Source: Gammaproteobacteria bacterium (lineage in GTDB: Bacteria; Pseudomonadota; Gammaproteobacteria; Xanthomonadales; SZUA-36). From it: 32,301 nt of DNA. A program made the position numbers and the translations under genes. The stretch covers positions 1 through 32,301 of the forward strand of contig JAUHYP010000034.1 of NCBI GenBank assembly GCA_030426265.1. Reading direction: 5' to 3'. Shown here piece by piece: positions 6,975 through 15,791 of the stretch (positions within the stretch are counted from its first letter, which is position 1; each line of letters starts with the position of its first letter). Under the pieces are notes generated by a model. It was not told where the DNA came from. It did no database searches and saw only the letters and a program-made list of their open reading frames with translations.

Positions 6975-7646
6975 TCAGCTCTTGCCGTGCGCCTTGTCCA
7001 GCGCCTTGACGATGTCCTCGGCCCAGGCCTTGAGGATCTGCTTGGCGGCGGCCGTGTTCTGGACGCGGCTCTGCCACATCATGTACCCACGGTCGCGATC
7101 GGCCCTGCGGTCCATGCCCTTCGCGAGCAGGTCGCCGGTCACCGAATCGTACATTTCCAGGTAGATGGTCATCTCCCCGGCGCTTTCGGCGTAGGTCTTG
7201 GAACCGGCGCCGCGCATCGTGTCCGGCGCGGTGACATCGAGGTTGATGATGGCCGGGCGCAGGATCAGCACGTCTTCACCGCTGTCCTCGACGACGGGGT
7301 AGCCGGACTCCGTCAGCACCTCGGTGAAGACTTCCTTGAATTCGTTCGCAAGGCGCTCCTTGATGCGCTCCATGTCGTTTTCGGTGACCCTGATCTCGCC
7401 GGAGTTCCGGTTCTGGTCACGCCGCCAGTTCTTCTTGAAGGCCACGTAGGTATCGACGAGCTTGACCTGCGAGTAGCTCTCCAGGGAAGCGCCGGGTTCG
7501 ACGTAGACGAGTCCCCATTCGCTCTGGTCGATGAGCTCCAGCCCGTCCTCGGTGAACTTGGGCGGGTCCGTCGAGGCAAACGCCGGCAGGCAGAACGTGG
7601 TCACGAGAGCGAAGGCGGCCAGGGCCGGTGCGAGACGCTGTTTCAC
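6975..7646 (-). CDS. Exported DUF3313-like protein
   Basis: A 223-residue protein with a signal peptide (about residues 1-25, ending LPAFAST). It has no lipobox cysteine in the visible cleavage region, so it is probably a soluble periplasmic protein. The middle and C-terminal pattern resembles DUF3313 family envelope proteins of unknown function: 'LVYVEPGASLESYSQVKL' near residue 45, 'EMTIYLEMYDSVTGDLLAK' near 165, then DRR. The start is GTG 7646, with AAGGAG eight bases upstream; longer in-frame versions overlap the divergent gene and are rejected. It has its own -10 box at 7688-7693 and a nearby inverted repeat, so expression may be regulated. Confidence 0.72.
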   Translation of the reverse strand: MKQRLAPALAAFALVTTFCLPAFASTDPPKFTEDGLELIDQSEWGLVYVEPGASLESYSQVKLVDTYVAFKKNWRRDQNRNSGEIRVTENDMERIKERLANEFKEVFTEVLTESGYPVVEDSGEDVLILRPAIINLDVTAPDTMRGAGSKTYAESAGEMTIYLEMYDSVTGDLLAKGMDRRADRDRGYMMWQSRVQNTAAAKQILKAWAEDIVKALDKAHGKS

Positions 7647-7687
7647 GGTGGGGACTCCTTGCAGGGAACCGTTGGGTTGTGCGTTCG

Positions 7688-7693
7688 AGTATA
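7688..7693 (-). promoter_or_regulatory. -10 box for the DUF3313-like gene
   Basis: TATACT on the minus strand, 41 bases before the GTG start. The -35 region is poor (around CGTAGC) and overlaps the inverted repeat at 7702-7724, suggesting a promoter that needs an activator. Confidence 0.45.
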
Positions 7694-7701
7694 GCGCAAC
7701 G

Positions 7702-7724
7702 AATGCGAAAGCTACGAAAGCATT
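7702..7724. promoter_or_regulatory. Possible operator in the divergent promoter region
   Basis: AATGC ... GCATT arms (7702-7706 and 7720-7724) enclose two tandem GCTTTCG units as read on the minus strand. It lies over the expected -35 position of the minus-strand promoter and between two divergent genes. Binding protein unknown. Confidence 0.3.
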
Positions 7725-7802
7725 AGTACTGTTTCTCCTCCTTGCGATACGGGCGTTTTCACGCCCCGATGGGTTATGCTCAGGGCGCCATGGGGAGTCA
7801 CT

Positions 7803-8465
7803 ATGCGTGAACTGCGCGATCTCAAGCTCTTCCTCCGCCTGACGGCCTATTACCTGTTCTGGGCGGCCGTGCTCTGGCTGGGCTACGAACTCGTTCCCGA
7901 TCTTCACCGCCATCTGCCCCTGGGTGTCATCGAAAACCTCATCAGCCAGGAGGACGATCCCACCGGCTTCATCGGCGTTCAGATTCATGCCTCCAACGTC
8001 AATACGGAGTTCGGCGGCGTGCTTTGGCTGATCGTGGCCATTCTCGGCGCCGTGGCGGTGATGGTGCCGGTGTCCTGGGTGTACATGGAAATCCGGGAGC
8101 GCACCCAGCTCGACCAGTCGCTGCTCGAGACCATGATCGTCCTGCCCGTCGCGGTCACCGGTATCGTGCTCATCGTGCACAACTCCCTGGCCCTGGCGTT
8201 CAGCCTGGCGGGCGTCGTGGCGGGGGTCCGGTTCCGCAACGCGCTCAAGCACACGGCCGACTCGGTTTTCATCTTCCTGGCGGTGGGCGTCGGGCTGGCG
8301 GCGGGCATCGGCATGCTGATGATCGCCGGCATCATGACCCTGGTGTTCAACTACGTGTTCCTGACACTCTGGGCGCTGAATTACGGCGGCTACGAGGAGG
8401 CCAAGGTCTACATGCGCCGGTCGCGCAGCGAAGAGCGGAAACAGGATCCGGGCGTGTTCGAATGA
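7803..8465 (+). CDS. DUF4956 family membrane protein
   Basis: A 220-residue integral membrane protein with about four to five hydrophobic segments (around residues 16-30, 75-95, 115-130, 133-145 and 158-188). The conserved core 'NSLALAFSLAGVVAGVRFRNALKHTADSVFIFLAVGVGLAAG' region (about 136-180) is characteristic of DUF4956. The C-terminus is a short charged cytoplasmic tail. The function of DUF4956 is not established. Members are often found near polyphosphate-polymerase-like VTC proteins and CotH-type kinase proteins; here a phosphatase follows 10 bases downstream and a CotH-like gene lies convergent after that. ATG 7803 has GGGGAG eight bases upstream. Confidence 0.8.
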   Translation: MRELRDLKLFLRLTAYYLFWAAVLWLGYELVPDLHRHLPLGVIENLISQEDDPTGFIGVQIHASNVNTEFGGVLWLIVAILGAVAVMVPVSWVYMEIRERTQLDQSLLETMIVLPVAVTGIVLIVHNSLALAFSLAGVVAGVRFRNALKHTADSVFIFLAVGVGLAAGIGMLMIAGIMTLVFNYVFLTLWALNYGGYEEAKVYMRRSRSEERKQDPGVFE

Positions 8466-8475
8466 GAAACCATCC

Positions 8476-9780
8476 ATGAATCAGAATTCAGCCATCCGGC
8501 GCCGCAGCGGTGCTGCTTCAATCATCGGCAAGCCCCTGGTACAGGCGGGTCTCGCCTCGTTTCTGGCACTGTGCAGCGCGGCCATGGCCGGCCCGGCCCG
8601 CCAGGTGGACGCGGTCAGCTGGGAGGACGTGGATCGCATCGTCGCCGTGGGCGATGTTCACGGCGACTACGACCAATACATGAAGGTGCTGCAGGCGGCG
8701 GGCCTGGTGGACCGGCGCGGTCGATGGGACGGTGGCGATACCCATCTCGTCCAGACCGGCGATGTCCCGGATCGCGGCCCGGACACGCGCAAGATCCTGG
8801 ACCACCTGGAGCAACTTCAGGAACAGGCCGTCAAGGACGGCGGCCGTGTGCACACGCTGATCGGCAACCACGACGCCATGAATGTCTACGGTGACCTGCG
8901 CTACGTCAGCCCCGGCGAGTACGAGGCCTTCGTCGACCGCAACTCACCGCGCTACCGTGAAGCCCAGTGGCAGCACCACCTGGCGACCCTGGAGGCGCGG
9001 GACCCCGAGGGATTCGCCCAGCTGGACCAGGCCGCCTTCCGGGCCCAGTGGGAGCAGCAGCATCCCATGGGCTGGGTGGAACACCGCATGGCCTGGCAGC
9101 CGGACGGAGACTACGGCGGCGAAGTGCTCGCCAACCCCGTGGTGCTGAAGATCGACGACACGCTGTTCCTCCATGGCGGGCTGAGCGCGAAATACTGCGA
9201 CCTGACCCTGGAGGCCATCACCGAGCGGGCCCACGCCGAGCTGCGCGCGTTCGATGCGGCGGATCCGGGGCTGATCGCCGACCCCTGGGGGCCGCTGTGG
9301 TACCGGGGCCTGGCGACGGGCAACGAGGCGGAACTGGGCGACATGGTCGACGCCATCCTGGAACGATATGGGGCGAAGCGCATCGTGATCGGCCACACGC
9401 CCACCCAGGGCGTGGTATGGCCGCGATTCGACGGCAAGGTTGTGCTGAACGACGTCGGGCTGGCCGACTATTACGGCGCGAATTTCGGCTTCCTGGAAAT
9501 CAGGGGTGGCGAGGTGACGGCCCATTACGCCAAGGGCGCCAGCCTGCCCCTGCCGGCTGACAACACCGGCCGCATCGCCTACCTGGAGCAGGTCGTGGCG
9601 ATCAACCCCGCCAATGCGCACCTGCGTTCGCGCCTGGAGCGGCTGCGACAGGCCGAGGGCCGGGACGGCGCCCCGGACGAGGCCGCGGACCCGGAATCCC
9701 TGGACGCGGAAGCACAGGCCGAGGCCCTGGAACGCGCCGCCGCGATCAACCCCGACAATTGTCGAGCAGTTCTTCCCTGA
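8476..9780 (+). CDS. Exported PPP-superfamily phosphatase (Shewanella-like phosphatase type)
   Basis: A 434-residue metallophosphoesterase. A positively charged start and hydrophobic stretch (about residues 18-39) suggest export. All PPP motifs are present: GDVHGDY (59-65), GDVPDRG (95-101), GNHDA (130-134), HGG near residue 232 and IGHTPTQ near 310. The GNHD form in place of GNHE and the opening 'VGDVHGDYDQY...GG.THLVQTGD' fit the Shewanella-like group, some members of which dephosphorylate phosphotyrosine. After the catalytic domain comes an about 70-residue charged, Glu/Ala-rich extension with two 'AAINPxN/VAINPAN' segments. It is 10 bases after the DUF4956 gene, so co-transcribed, and its last 35 bases overlap the convergent gene. 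Substrate unknown. Confidence 0.85.
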   Translation: MNQNSAIRRRSGAASIIGKPLVQAGLASFLALCSAAMAGPARQVDAVSWEDVDRIVAVGDVHGDYDQYMKVLQAAGLVDRRGRWDGGDTHLVQTGDVPDRGPDTRKILDHLEQLQEQAVKDGGRVHTLIGNHDAMNVYGDLRYVSPGEYEAFVDRNSPRYREAQWQHHLATLEARDPEGFAQLDQAAFRAQWEQQHPMGWVEHRMAWQPDGDYGGEVLANPVVLKIDDTLFLHGGLSAKYCDLTLEAITERAHAELRAFDAADPGLIADPWGPLWYRGLATGNEAELGDMVDAILERYGAKRIVIGHTPTQGVVWPRFDGKVVLNDVGLADYYGANFGFLEIRGGEVTAHYAKGASLPLPADNTGRIAYLEQVVAINPANAHLRSRLERLRQAEGRDGAPDEAADPESLDAEAQAEALERAAAINPDNCRAVLP

Positions 9781-10801
9781 CGTCCGCCTCGGTTTCCAGC
9801 GACTCGTAGAAGTCCTCGATGTAGTTCAGCGCCACGCGTCGGTTCCCCTTGTCGAGCCGTTCCTCGTTCTGGAACAGCGCCTCGATGGCGCCGCGTTTGG
9901 CGCGAAACTCTTCCAGCACCGGCATGACGGCATCGTTGTGGGCGCAGAAACCCCGCCACAGGCGCTGGCGGACGGTGCGCACCGGCAGGTTGTCGGGTGG
10001 TGCGGCGTAATGGGCGTTGACCAGGCCCGAGGAGTCCAGGTCGTAGGGAATCGTGTAGACCACGGGCGCATCGGGCCCCTCGCCGATCAGCCGCCCGTTG
10101 TGACAGCAGTGGTCTTCCGGTCCGCCCAGCGCGGCCCAGTCCAGGTTCCCGATCAGGTACTGGAACATCATGTAGCGGCTGGACTCCATCGGATCCAGGC
10201 GGTTCGGCTCGATGTCGTTGATGTCCAGCTTGACCAGGTCGCTGCGCTTGGCGACGTCGTCCGGATCCTCGATGAGAAAGGCGAAGCGTTCGATGGGGCG
10301 TTTGTCGTCCGCGTCCGAGGCATAGGCGATGTCCAGTCCCTGCACGCGAAAGCTCTTTTCCGTGATCAGGTTGTAGATTCGGTAGGCCAGGTATTCCTTC
10401 ACGTAGTACTGCTGATAGTTCCCCCTGGGCAGGCAGTGGGTGACCAGCTTCAGGTTGCCGGCGCCGCGAAAGGCCGTGCCCTTGGCCGCCTCCTTGTCGA
10501 AATCGAACCGCAAGGGCGGGAAGTCGCAGACGCGCTTGCGCGTCAGGCCCCGCGTCGCGATCCCGATGGGGATGGCGACCTCCGCGCCGTCATCCGCCGT
10601 GTAGCGGAACAGCCCCTGCCAGGTTTCGCCGCCGTCCTTCTTGCGGGTGATGGCGTTCCAGGGACCTTCCGCGCGGGCGGTGATCACCGTGTCGCCGGTA
10701 AAGATCTTGTCCGGTTTCGGCGCCTTGTCACCCGTATCCTGCGCACCCGCGGGTGTCGCGGCGAGCAGGACCAGGATCAGCGGAATGGCGGTGTGGCGCA
10801 T
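9746..10801 (-). CDS. Exported CotH-like protein (putative kinase fold)
   Basis: A 351-residue protein with a clear signal peptide (residues 1-20, ending AGAQ). The body has a conserved look: 'RGLTRKRVCDFPPLRFDFD' near residue 85, 'NLKLVTHC' near 112, 'YYVKEYLAYRIYNLITEKSFRV' near 125-146, 'FLIEDPDDVAKR' near 170, 'QYLIGNLDWAALG' near 205, and 'YTIPYDLDSSGLVNAHYA' near 238. The Lys/Glu/Asn...Asp pattern resembles CotH-type atypical kinases, but I cannot confirm the fold, so the call is tentative. ATG 10801 is preceded by GGGGAG. Its 3' end overlaps the phosphatase gene by 35 bases tail to tail. Neighbours (DUF4956 and a phosphatase) support a shared phosphate-related envelope function. Confidence 0.55.
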   Translation of the reverse strand: MRHTAIPLILVLLAATPAGAQDTGDKAPKPDKIFTGDTVITARAEGPWNAITRKKDGGETWQGLFRYTADDGAEVAIPIGIATRGLTRKRVCDFPPLRFDFDKEAAKGTAFRGAGNLKLVTHCLPRGNYQQYYVKEYLAYRIYNLITEKSFRVQGLDIAYASDADDKRPIERFAFLIEDPDDVAKRSDLVKLDINDIEPNRLDPMESSRYMMFQYLIGNLDWAALGGPEDHCCHNGRLIGEGPDAPVVYTIPYDLDSSGLVNAHYAAPPDNLPVRTVRQRLWRGFCAHNDAVMPVLEEFRAKRGAIEALFQNEERLDKGNRRVALNYIEDFYESLETEADVREELLDNCRG

Positions 10802-10900
10802 GGCGAGGGCTCCCCGGGGGCGAACCTTCATTATAGGCGGCGCGCTGCGTGGATTCGGCGGGCCGGGCACGCCGTCATGGCCGGAAGAGCCCGGTGGGGA

Positions 10901-11743
10901 TCAGTCGAGATAACGCATCGAAAAATCGATGGCGCGCAGATGCTTGGTGATGGCGCCGGTGCTGATGAAGTCCACGCCGGTGGCGGCGATTTCCGCCAGG
11001 GTGTCCAGGGTGACGTTGCCGGAAGCTTCGAGTTCCACGCGCCCGGCCGTCTCGTCCACGGCGCGGCGCAGTCTGTCCAGGGAGAAATTGTCCAGCAGCG
11101 CCCGCCGGGCGCCGGCCGCGATGGCCTCGCGCAATTGCTCGAGGGTTTCGACTTCCACTTCCACCATGATCCCGGGGTGCCGCTCCAGCGCCTGCTGGAC
11201 GGCGGCGGTGATGCTCCCCGCGGCGGCGATGTGGTTTTCCTTGATCAGGACAGCGTCGTAGAGACCGACGCGATGGTTTTCCCCACCGCCGCAGCGGACG
11301 GCGTATTTCTGGGCCAGGCGCAGGCCGGGCAGGGTCTTGCGGGTGTCCAGCAGTCGCGTACGGCTCCCGGAAAGGGCGCGCACGTACTCCCGGGTCACGG
11401 TGGCCGTGCCGGACAGGGTCTGGATGAAATTCAGCGCGGCGCGCTCCCCGGACAGCAGTGGGGCCGCCGGGCCGGTGACGCGGCAGACTTCCCCGCCGGG
11501 CATGAGGGCGTCGCCGTCCTGCACGGACCATTCAACCGTGAAGGCGGGGTCGAGTTGCGCGAACGTGGCGTCGAACCAGGGACGTCCGCAGAACACCGCG
11601 TCCTCGCGGCAGATGACCCGCGTTTCGAGCATGGCGCCCGGGGGGAGCAGGCCGGCGGTCAGGTCGCCCGGGCCGACGTCCTCGGCCAGCGCGCGCGCCA
11701 CGTCGTCGGCGACCGCTTCCTCCGCCGGCGCGGCGGGGCGCAT
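10901..11743 (-). CDS. nadC: Nicotinate-nucleotide pyrophosphorylase (carboxylating)
   Basis: Converts quinolinate and PRPP to nicotinate mononucleotide, CO2 and PPi in de novo NAD synthesis. The 280-residue protein is full length. Visible landmarks are 'EDVGPGDLTA' near residue 20, 'LNFIQTLSGTAT' near 103, 'DTRKTLPGLR' with 'KYAVRCGGGENHR' (about 135-160, quinolinate/PRPP-binding Arg, Lys and His), 'IKENHI', 'VEVEVE', 'LLDNF', 'ELEASGNV' and 'ISTGAITKH' for the phosphate site. The start ATG shares one base with the stop of the upstream Trm112-like gene (TGATG), which implies coupled translation. No nadA or nadB is in view. Confidence 0.94.
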   Translation of the reverse strand: MRPAAPAEEAVADDVARALAEDVGPGDLTAGLLPPGAMLETRVICREDAVFCGRPWFDATFAQLDPAFTVEWSVQDGDALMPGGEVCRVTGPAAPLLSGERAALNFIQTLSGTATVTREYVRALSGSRTRLLDTRKTLPGLRLAQKYAVRCGGGENHRVGLYDAVLIKENHIAAAGSITAAVQQALERHPGIMVEVEVETLEQLREAIAAGARRALLDNFSLDRLRRAVDETAGRVELEASGNVTLDTLAEIAATGVDFISTGAITKHLRAIDFSMRYLD

Positions 11744-12009
11744 CAGAAATCCTGGAACTGGGTGGTGCCGATGCCGCGTTCCTCGAGCAGGACGGGGATG
11801 CCGTCGCTGACTTCGTAGATGACCTTGCCATCTTCCGTCACGAGGGCCTCCTCGAGCTGAACCTCCACGGGTTCGCCGCCGATGTAGCGTGCTGCGCCGG
11901 CGCCGATTTCGTGGTTCAGCCGTTCCAGTCGCGAGGCTTCGAGCCGGGTGAGCGGCGTGCGGGACACGGGGCAGCAAAGGATTTCCAGCAGTTTGCCGTC
12001 GACGGGCAT
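11743..12009 (-). CDS. Trm112-family small protein (YcaR-like)
   Basis: An 88-residue protein starting MPVDGKLLEILCCPVSRTPL, the usual opening of bacterial Trm112/YcaR proteins. The canonical second cysteine of the CPxC zinc motif is replaced by serine, as in many bacterial members, so zinc binding is doubtful. A central 'YIGGEPVEVQLEEALVTEDGKVIYEVSDGIPVLLEE' type sheet region follows. Eukaryotic and archaeal Trm112 activates methyltransferases; the bacterial role is not settled. It is the first gene of a two-gene unit with nadC. ATG 12009 is preferred over a longer in-frame start at 12126, which adds an Arg-rich non-conserved extension. Confidence 0.82.
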   Translation of the reverse strand: MPVDGKLLEILCCPVSRTPLTRLEASRLERLNHEIGAGAARYIGGEPVEVQLEEALVTEDGKVIYEVSDGIPVLLEERGIGTTQFQDF

Positions 12010-12038
12010 GGCGGGTACTCGAACGTTGACCGGCCGCC

Positions 12039-12044
12039 ATTGTA
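12039..12044 (-). promoter_or_regulatory. -10 box for the Trm112-nadC unit
   Basis: TACAAT on the minus strand, 29 bases before the ATG at 12009. No convincing -35 box is visible at the right distance. Confidence 0.3.
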
Positions 12045-12155
12045 CGCAATCCGGTTCGCCGGGTAGGGCGGAACCCGGGATTCGCCGTCGGCAGGTCGGG
12101 CGAAGCCGGAACGCCGCCCTGCGCAATCACATCGATTCGGCCACATAATGGCGGC

Positions 12156-13796
12156 ATGAATTCCGACAATGAAACCGCCGCGGACCGCATCGAACTCGGC
12201 CTGTTCGCCAGCCGCATGGCGGCCCTGTGCGAGGAAATGGGCGCCGTGCTCGGTCGCGTGGCCTTTTCGCCCAATATCCGTGACCGCCTGGACTACTCCT
12301 GCGCCGCCTTCGATCGCGACGGCGCGCTGCTGGGACAGGCCACCCATATCCCGGTGCACCTGGGCAGCATGGCCCACGCCATGGGCGGCCTGGCCGCCTC
12401 GCGCGACTGGGCGCAGGGCGACATGCTCGTGCTCAACGATCCCTTCCAGGGCGGGACGCATCTTCCGGACATCACGCTGATCGCGCCGGCCTTCGTGGAC
12501 GGCGAGTTGATCGGATTCTGCGCCAACCGGGCGCACCACGCCGACATCGGCGCCGAGGCCCCGGGCTCGATGCCCGTGAGCACGCGCCTGGAGCAGGAGG
12601 GCCTGCTGATCCCGCCGACACTGGTGCGCGAGGGGGGCGCCTGGGTGGCACCGGTGCTGGAAGGGCTGCTCGGGCAGCTCAGGGACGGCGAGGCGGCGCG
12701 GGGTGACTTCAGCGCCCAGGCCGCGGCCAACCGACTGGGCGTGGAGCGGATGGAAACGCTGGCCGCGGGCCTGGGCCCGGACCGTTTCCACGATCGATGC
12801 GCGGCCCTGCAGGCCTACGCCGGCCGGCTCGCCCGCGCGGCATTCGTGGACCTGCCCCGCGGGCGGTTCACGTTCACCGATCACCTGGACGACGACGGCG
12901 CGGGCACGCAGGACATTCCGATCACGGTCACCCTGGATCTCGGTGAGGACGCCATCCGCGTGGACTTCACCGGGACGGCGCCCCAGGTGGCGGGCAACCT
13001 CAATTGCCCGTTGCCGGTCACGGTGGCCGCGGTGACCTACGTGTTCCGCTGCCTGATGCCGCCCCAGGTACCCGCCTGCGCGGGGGCGCTGGGCGCCTTC
13101 GCGGTCATCGCGCCGGAAGGATGCCTGGTCAATGCCAGGCCACCGGCCGCCGTCGCCGCCGGCAACGTGGAGACCAGCATGCGTATCGTGGACGCGGTCT
13201 GCGGGGCCCTGGCGCAGGCCCTGCCGGAGCGCATTCCCGCCGCCAGCCAGGGCAGCATGAACAACCTGGCGCTCGGGCGGCTCGGGCCCGGCGGCTGGGA
13301 CTACTACGAGACCATCGCCGGCGGCATGGGCGGCGGCCCCGCGGCGCCCGGCGCCCATGCGCGCCACAGCCACATGACGAACACCCTCAACACACCCGTG
13401 GAAGTGCTGGAGCGCCACTACCCGCTGCGCGTGGAGCGCTATGCCCTGCGGCGGGGTTCAGGAGGGGAGGGGCGCTGGCGTGGCGGCGACGGGGTCGTTC
13501 GCGAATACCGCTTTCTCGAGCCGGCGTCCCTGTCGGTCATCGCCGAGCGCCGCCGCAATGCGCCATGGGGCCTGGCCGGGGGTGGCCCGGGGCGGCTGGG
13601 ACGACATGCGCTCGATGGCGTGGAACTGCCGCCGAAATGCCAGCGGGAAGTCGCGTCCGGCCAGGTGTTGACCGTGGAAACGCCGGGCGGGGGCGGATTT
13701 GGCGCGCCGCTACCGGGCCGTCGGGGCCTGGCCGGGACCGGCTCCGGTGTCGGGGACGGCGACGCGACCGGTGAGACGGCCTCGGATCATTCGTAA
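12156..13796 (+). CDS. Hydantoinase B / oxoprolinase-type subunit
   Basis: A 546-residue protein of the HyuB family, the beta partner in ATP-dependent hydrolysis or carboxylation of hydantoins, 5-oxoproline or acetone-like substrates. Recognisable blocks are 'FSPNIRDRLDYSCAAFD' near residue 30, 'THIPVHLGSMAHAM' near 65, 'LNDPFQGGTHLPDITL' (about 94-109), 'NRAHHADIG' (about 124-132) with the His/Asp metal ligands, and 'SQGSMNNLALG' near 365. The glycine-rich tail 'VETPGGGGFGAP' (about 508-519) closes the domain. It appears complete, with about 25 extra residues after the usual end. The ATPase partner HyuA is not adjacent on either side, which is unusual. The last 10 bases overlap the convergent permease gene. 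Confidence 0.88.
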   Translation: MNSDNETAADRIELGLFASRMAALCEEMGAVLGRVAFSPNIRDRLDYSCAAFDRDGALLGQATHIPVHLGSMAHAMGGLAASRDWAQGDMLVLNDPFQGGTHLPDITLIAPAFVDGELIGFCANRAHHADIGAEAPGSMPVSTRLEQEGLLIPPTLVREGGAWVAPVLEGLLGQLRDGEAARGDFSAQAAANRLGVERMETLAAGLGPDRFHDRCAALQAYAGRLARAAFVDLPRGRFTFTDHLDDDGAGTQDIPITVTLDLGEDAIRVDFTGTAPQVAGNLNCPLPVTVAAVTYVFRCLMPPQVPACAGALGAFAVIAPEGCLVNARPPAAVAAGNVETSMRIVDAVCGALAQALPERIPAASQGSMNNLALGRLGPGGWDYYETIAGGMGGGPAAPGAHARHSHMTNTLNTPVEVLERHYPLRVERYALRRGSGGEGRWRGGDGVVREYRFLEPASLSVIAERRRNAPWGLAGGGPGRLGRHALDGVELPPKCQREVASGQVLTVETPGGGGFGAPLPGRRGLAGTGSGVGDGDATGETASDHS

Positions 13797-15016
13797 CGCA
13801 GGGCGTCGATGGGGTCCAGCCGAGCGGCCTTGGCTGCGGGAATGATGCCGAAAACGATGCCCACCCCGGCGCTGAAGCCGAAGCTGAGCAGGATGGCCCA
13901 GGTGGGCACGAAGGCCGGTGGGAAGCCCGGCAGCATCGTCGCCGCCAGGGCGCCGATGCCATAGCCCAGGGCCACGCCGATCAGCCCGCCCACCAGGCAC
14001 AACATCACCGCCTCGATCAGGAACTGCAGCAGGATGTCCCGCTGCGTGGCGCCCAGCGCCTTGAGAATGCCGATCTCGCGGGTGCGTTCGGTGACCGAGA
14101 CCAGCATGATGTTCATGATGCCGATACCGCCCACCAGCAGCGACACGCCCACGATGCCACCCACGGCGGCCGTGATGGTGGAGATGATGGCGTTGAAGGA
14201 TTCGGTGAGCTGTTCCGAGGTCTGGAGGCGGAAATCATCGGCTTCGCCCGCCTTCAGGCCGTGTTCCTGGCGCAGCAGGCGGCGGATGCGCGCCTTGACC
14301 TCGTCCTGGCGCTCCATGTCCTCGATCAGCAACTGGACCTGGATGTCGAGGTCGCGCGAGGTGCCCTGCATCCGGCGCGCCGTGCCGTAGGGCATCATCA
14401 CGTAGTCGTCCTGGGAGAAGCCGAACAGTTCGCCCCGCTCCTCCATCACCCCGATGATCTTGCACCACTCGTTGTTGACGCGGAAATACTCGCCGATGGG
14501 GTCGTCAGGCAGCTCCAGGTTCTCGATCACGTCGCGGCCGATCAGGCAGACCAGGCGTCGACGCTGATCGTCTTCACGGGTGAGGGCGCGCCCGGTTTCC
14601 GGGTAGGCGCCGTTGACTTCCATCCAGTCCGAACCCACGCCGTACACCTGCGAGAAGGACTGCTGGGCGCGGTAGGCGACTTGTCCCTGCGTCCCGGACT
14701 GCGAAAACAGGATGGGCGTGATGTGGGAGATGCCCTCGACGCGGCGGGCGATGCGCTCCATGTCCTCGTGGGTGAGCTTGGCGAACTGGCCCTGCATCGC
14801 CTTCTTGAACGGGGTGTAGGAACGCACCGTGAGCGTGTTGGAACCCAGGCCCTCGAACTGCGCATTCACGGTGTGGCTCAGGCCCTGCACGATGGACACG
14901 ACCGCGATCACGGACATGACACCGATGATGATGCCCAATGACGTGAGCACGGACCGGAAGCCGTGGGCTCGGATGGATTCCAGCGCGGAGCGCAGGCTTT
15001 CCCAGAGCATGAACAT
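13787..15016 (-). CDS. MacB/YknZ-like ABC transporter permease
   Basis: A 409-residue inner-membrane protein with the MacB topology. One membrane segment lies near the N-terminus (about 22-45, 'LTSLGIIIGVMSVIAVVSI'), then a large periplasmic domain (about 50-280), then three C-terminal segments (about 283-310, 335-360 and 370-392). The FtsX-like signature 'VSVTERTREIGILKALGATQRDIL' (about 308-331) contacts the ATPase, and the end is 'DPIDALRYE'. Family knowledge: such proteins do not pump through the membrane but couple cytoplasmic ATP hydrolysis to movement of the periplasmic domain (mechanotransmission). It is the last gene of the four-gene operon, 13 bases after the ATPase. Separate ATPase and permease chains make it YknYZ-like rather than a true fused MacB. 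Confidence 0.9.
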   Translation of the reverse strand: MFMLWESLRSALESIRAHGFRSVLTSLGIIIGVMSVIAVVSIVQGLSHTVNAQFEGLGSNTLTVRSYTPFKKAMQGQFAKLTHEDMERIARRVEGISHITPILFSQSGTQGQVAYRAQQSFSQVYGVGSDWMEVNGAYPETGRALTREDDQRRRLVCLIGRDVIENLELPDDPIGEYFRVNNEWCKIIGVMEERGELFGFSQDDYVMMPYGTARRMQGTSRDLDIQVQLLIEDMERQDEVKARIRRLLRQEHGLKAGEADDFRLQTSEQLTESFNAIISTITAAVGGIVGVSLLVGGIGIMNIMLVSVTERTREIGILKALGATQRDILLQFLIEAVMLCLVGGLIGVALGYGIGALAATMLPGFPPAFVPTWAILLSFGFSAGVGIVFGIIPAAKAARLDPIDALRYE

Positions 15017-15029
15017 CAGCCGGCGCGCC

Positions 15030-15767
<738 letters not shown>

Positions 15768-15791
15768 TGCCGAAACCCTGCCTGCATTCGT

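Noticed and set aside
7751-7766. Hairpin GGGCGT-TTTC-ACGCCC as a terminator
   Set aside because: It lies in a divergent promoter gap where no transcript should end, and lacks a T-run.
9614-11818. 734-residue plus-strand frame
   Set aside because: It is antisense to the CotH-like gene and nadC, and its composition is typical of reverse-frame shadows.
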